Under the pieces are notes generated by a model that did not search any database, was not told the DNA's origin, and was given only the letters and a program-made list of their open reading frames with translations. Source: Lingula anatina (lineage: Eukaryota > Brachiopoda > Lingulata > Lingulida > Lingulidae). Taken from it: DNA of 55,623 bases. Below, in pieces: positions 54,187-55,623 of the stretch. Positions within the stretch are counted from its first letter, which is position 1; every line of letters begins with the position of its first letter. The stretch is from positions 301,914 through 357,536 of the forward strand of contig NW_019775465.1 of the NCBI RefSeq assembly GCF_001039355.2. Direction: 5' to 3'. Position numbers and translations under genes: made by a program.

Positions 54187-54906
54187 GTGGGTACATAGCT
54201 TTGTGGAAGACAGGTGATTTATGGACAGCAGGGATATGTATATAAAGCCAACACCAGAACTGATCTTCATGGTTAAGTCTGTGAGAAGTGAGCCTAAGAC
54301 TGTTGAGCCATTAGAGTAGGCATTAGAGTAGGTCTCTGCAGCAAAGACCATTTTATTTTGGTATATGAGATGCTGAGTTTATACACACGTATCAGCTAAA
54401 TGGTGTAATGCTAAAGTCAGATATGCTCTTTTCATCATTTGTTTAATGACTCCTATACCATGCGAGGGCTATACAGGCTATGAAATATTCAGGGAAGGCA
54501 ACATATTTTACTGGATCTTGTTTATTATAAATGGGAACTCACAGGGTAGGTGAGAAAATGTTTGTGCCTTTCTTAGTCTGTCTTACTCAACTGGGTGGAA
54601 TGAAATATGAATGTGCCAACTCATGGGAGTAGCCCTGAATGTAAAAAGTTGTCAGTCATGCAGATATTACGTTAGTTATGCTAGATGCATCACCAGCTAT
54701 TCTACCACAATCAAAAGTAACATAAACCAACTCCATTATAATTTGTTTTATGAAAATAGAATAATTTTTTTAATTGGAATTCTTTTTGATGACTGAAATG
54801 TAAGACAAATTTTCTAGGATGGAAGGATTTATTGTACATGACTGGCATCTTAATATTTATTTGTATGTAATATCTGTACTTCATAGTCTCTACCGTTGTA
54901 TTTCAG
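54187..54906 (+). other. ITPR intron w46-w47
   Basis: 720 bp of AT-rich intron; no repeat array or additional exon seen. Confidence 0.78.
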
Positions 54907-55029
54907 CCTCCCCTGCGTTGTTTTGGATCAGTAGTCACATGACCCTGTGGAGCAGCATTGCCTTCAATCTGGCTGTGTTGATCAACTTGATGGTGGCCTT
55001 CTTCTATCCCTTCAATAATAGCATCAAGG
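54907..55029 (+). CDS. ITPR: ITPR exon w47: first transmembrane helix
   Basis: Acceptor TTGTATTTCAG, donor GTAAGC, 2 bases, 40 codons, 1 base. Reads S-P-A-L-F-W-I-S-S-H-M-T-L-W-S-S and the hydrophobic I-A-F-N-L-A-V-L-I-N-L-M-V-A-F-F-Y-P-F, matching TM1 of vertebrate ITPR. The open frame running on past the donor is intron sequence. Confidence 0.97.
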
Positions 55030-55434
55030 GTAAGCTCTATGGTGACAGAAATAATGTACACAATAGATTTATACCAAAGGAATATCTGTTAGTGGCAGCC
55101 ATTGTGAATTATCAAATCCTCAGCAAAGAGAGCAGCTGGGATGAACTGGGCAGACAACTTCATAATCCTCAGCCACAGCCTAATAGCATCATAGAGTTAA
55201 GAGCTGCACTGGTGAAACAATGGGGAAGGATGTATTTGAAATTTTTTGCATAAAACTCTGAAATTATGTGTATCTTCAGTGTCATTTTATCTATTGTTTA
55301 TTGTACCAGCCATGTAAACAGTTAAGACACCTTGTACTTGGTGATACCTAAGGGTGGTTTGGCCTCTGTCATCACAGGACAAAGAATATGTTTTATTTGA
55401 TAAGTGTCATGATTAACTATTCTTTCTTCTCCAG
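55030..55434 (+). other. ITPR intron after w47
   Basis: About 400 bp of intron with no notable structure until the acceptor array begins. Confidence 0.75.
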
Positions 55435-55623
55435 AACTAGATCCCAGACTGTCTGGATGTCATCATTATTATTCTTTCTTCTCCAGAACTAGATCCCAGA
55501 CTGTCTGGATGTCATCATTATTATTCTTTCTTCTCCAGAACTAGATCCCAGACTCTCTGGATGTCATCATTATTATTCTTTCTTCTCCAGAACTAGATCC
55601 CAGACTCTCTGGATGTCATCATT
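55435..55623 (+). repeat. 52-bp acceptor-junction array at the start of the next ITPR exon
   Basis: TTCTTTCTTCTCCAG precedes AACTAGATCCCAGACTGTCT or its CTCT variant at 55435, 55487, 55539 and 55591, exactly 52 bp apart. After the single base left by w47 the first copy reads E-L-D-P-R-L-S-G, which fits the family start of the TM1-TM2 loop (L-E-P-x-x-S-G). The window ends within unit 4, so which copy continues into the true exon is not visible. Confidence 0.88.

Noticed and set aside
54819-55253. 144-codon open frame read as an exon through to 55253
   Set aside because: Only 54907-55029 matches ITPR; the rest is intron read-through past a good GTAAGC donor.

Overview
This is a metazoan nuclear genomic window carrying one large, intron-rich gene on the + strand: an inositol 1,4,5-trisphosphate receptor (ITPR), the IP3-gated Ca2+ release channel of the endoplasmic reticulum. 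I identify 47 consecutive coding exons (5418-55029) plus one alternative exon. Joined at their GT/AG sites they give about 2,156 codons with no frame break, from just after the N-terminal start of the suppressor domain to the first transmembrane helix. The first two exons lie upstream of the window; the rest of the channel, including the pore and C-terminus, lies downstream. No second gene, tRNA or rRNA was recognised on either strand. The protein reads like an invertebrate ITPR. Introns of roughly 0.2-5 kb, abundant minisatellites and near-identical adjacent blocks fit a polymorphic marine invertebrate (cephalochordate, hemichordate or mollusc), but I cannot name the species.

Layout: 1-5417, tail of a junction minisatellite and a long intron; 5418-18561, suppressor domain and IP3-binding core ([13 protein letters not shown] and Y-R-K are all present); 18946-31601, first regulatory/armadillo region, with a pair of alternative exons at 25573-25672 and 26572-26704; 36651-53681, second regulatory/armadillo region; 53994-55029, linker and first membrane helix. 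The window ends inside a repeat array that begins with the next exon's acceptor.

The most striking feature is how many introns start, or end, with a minisatellite whose unit copies the neighbouring exon edge together with its splice site. I count ten donor arrays (window start and after the exons ending at 12191/14213, 14917, 15408, 36851, 40280, 41739, 47598, 48247 and 49332) and three acceptor-side cases (before 42139, 43572 and at 55435). The largest has exactly 27 units of 41 bp. They set rows of near-identical decoy splice sites beside the true ones. The second notable feature is a frame-enforced pair of mutually exclusive exons.

Assembly caveats: 10659-12560 and 12681-14582 are nearly identical 1.9-kb blocks across a 120-N gap and carry the same three exons; 19534-20799 and 20826-22087 are a second such pair, across a single N. 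Two conserved ITPR segments are absent exactly where single Ns interrupt introns (18927 and 30997), so those joins probably dropped exons.
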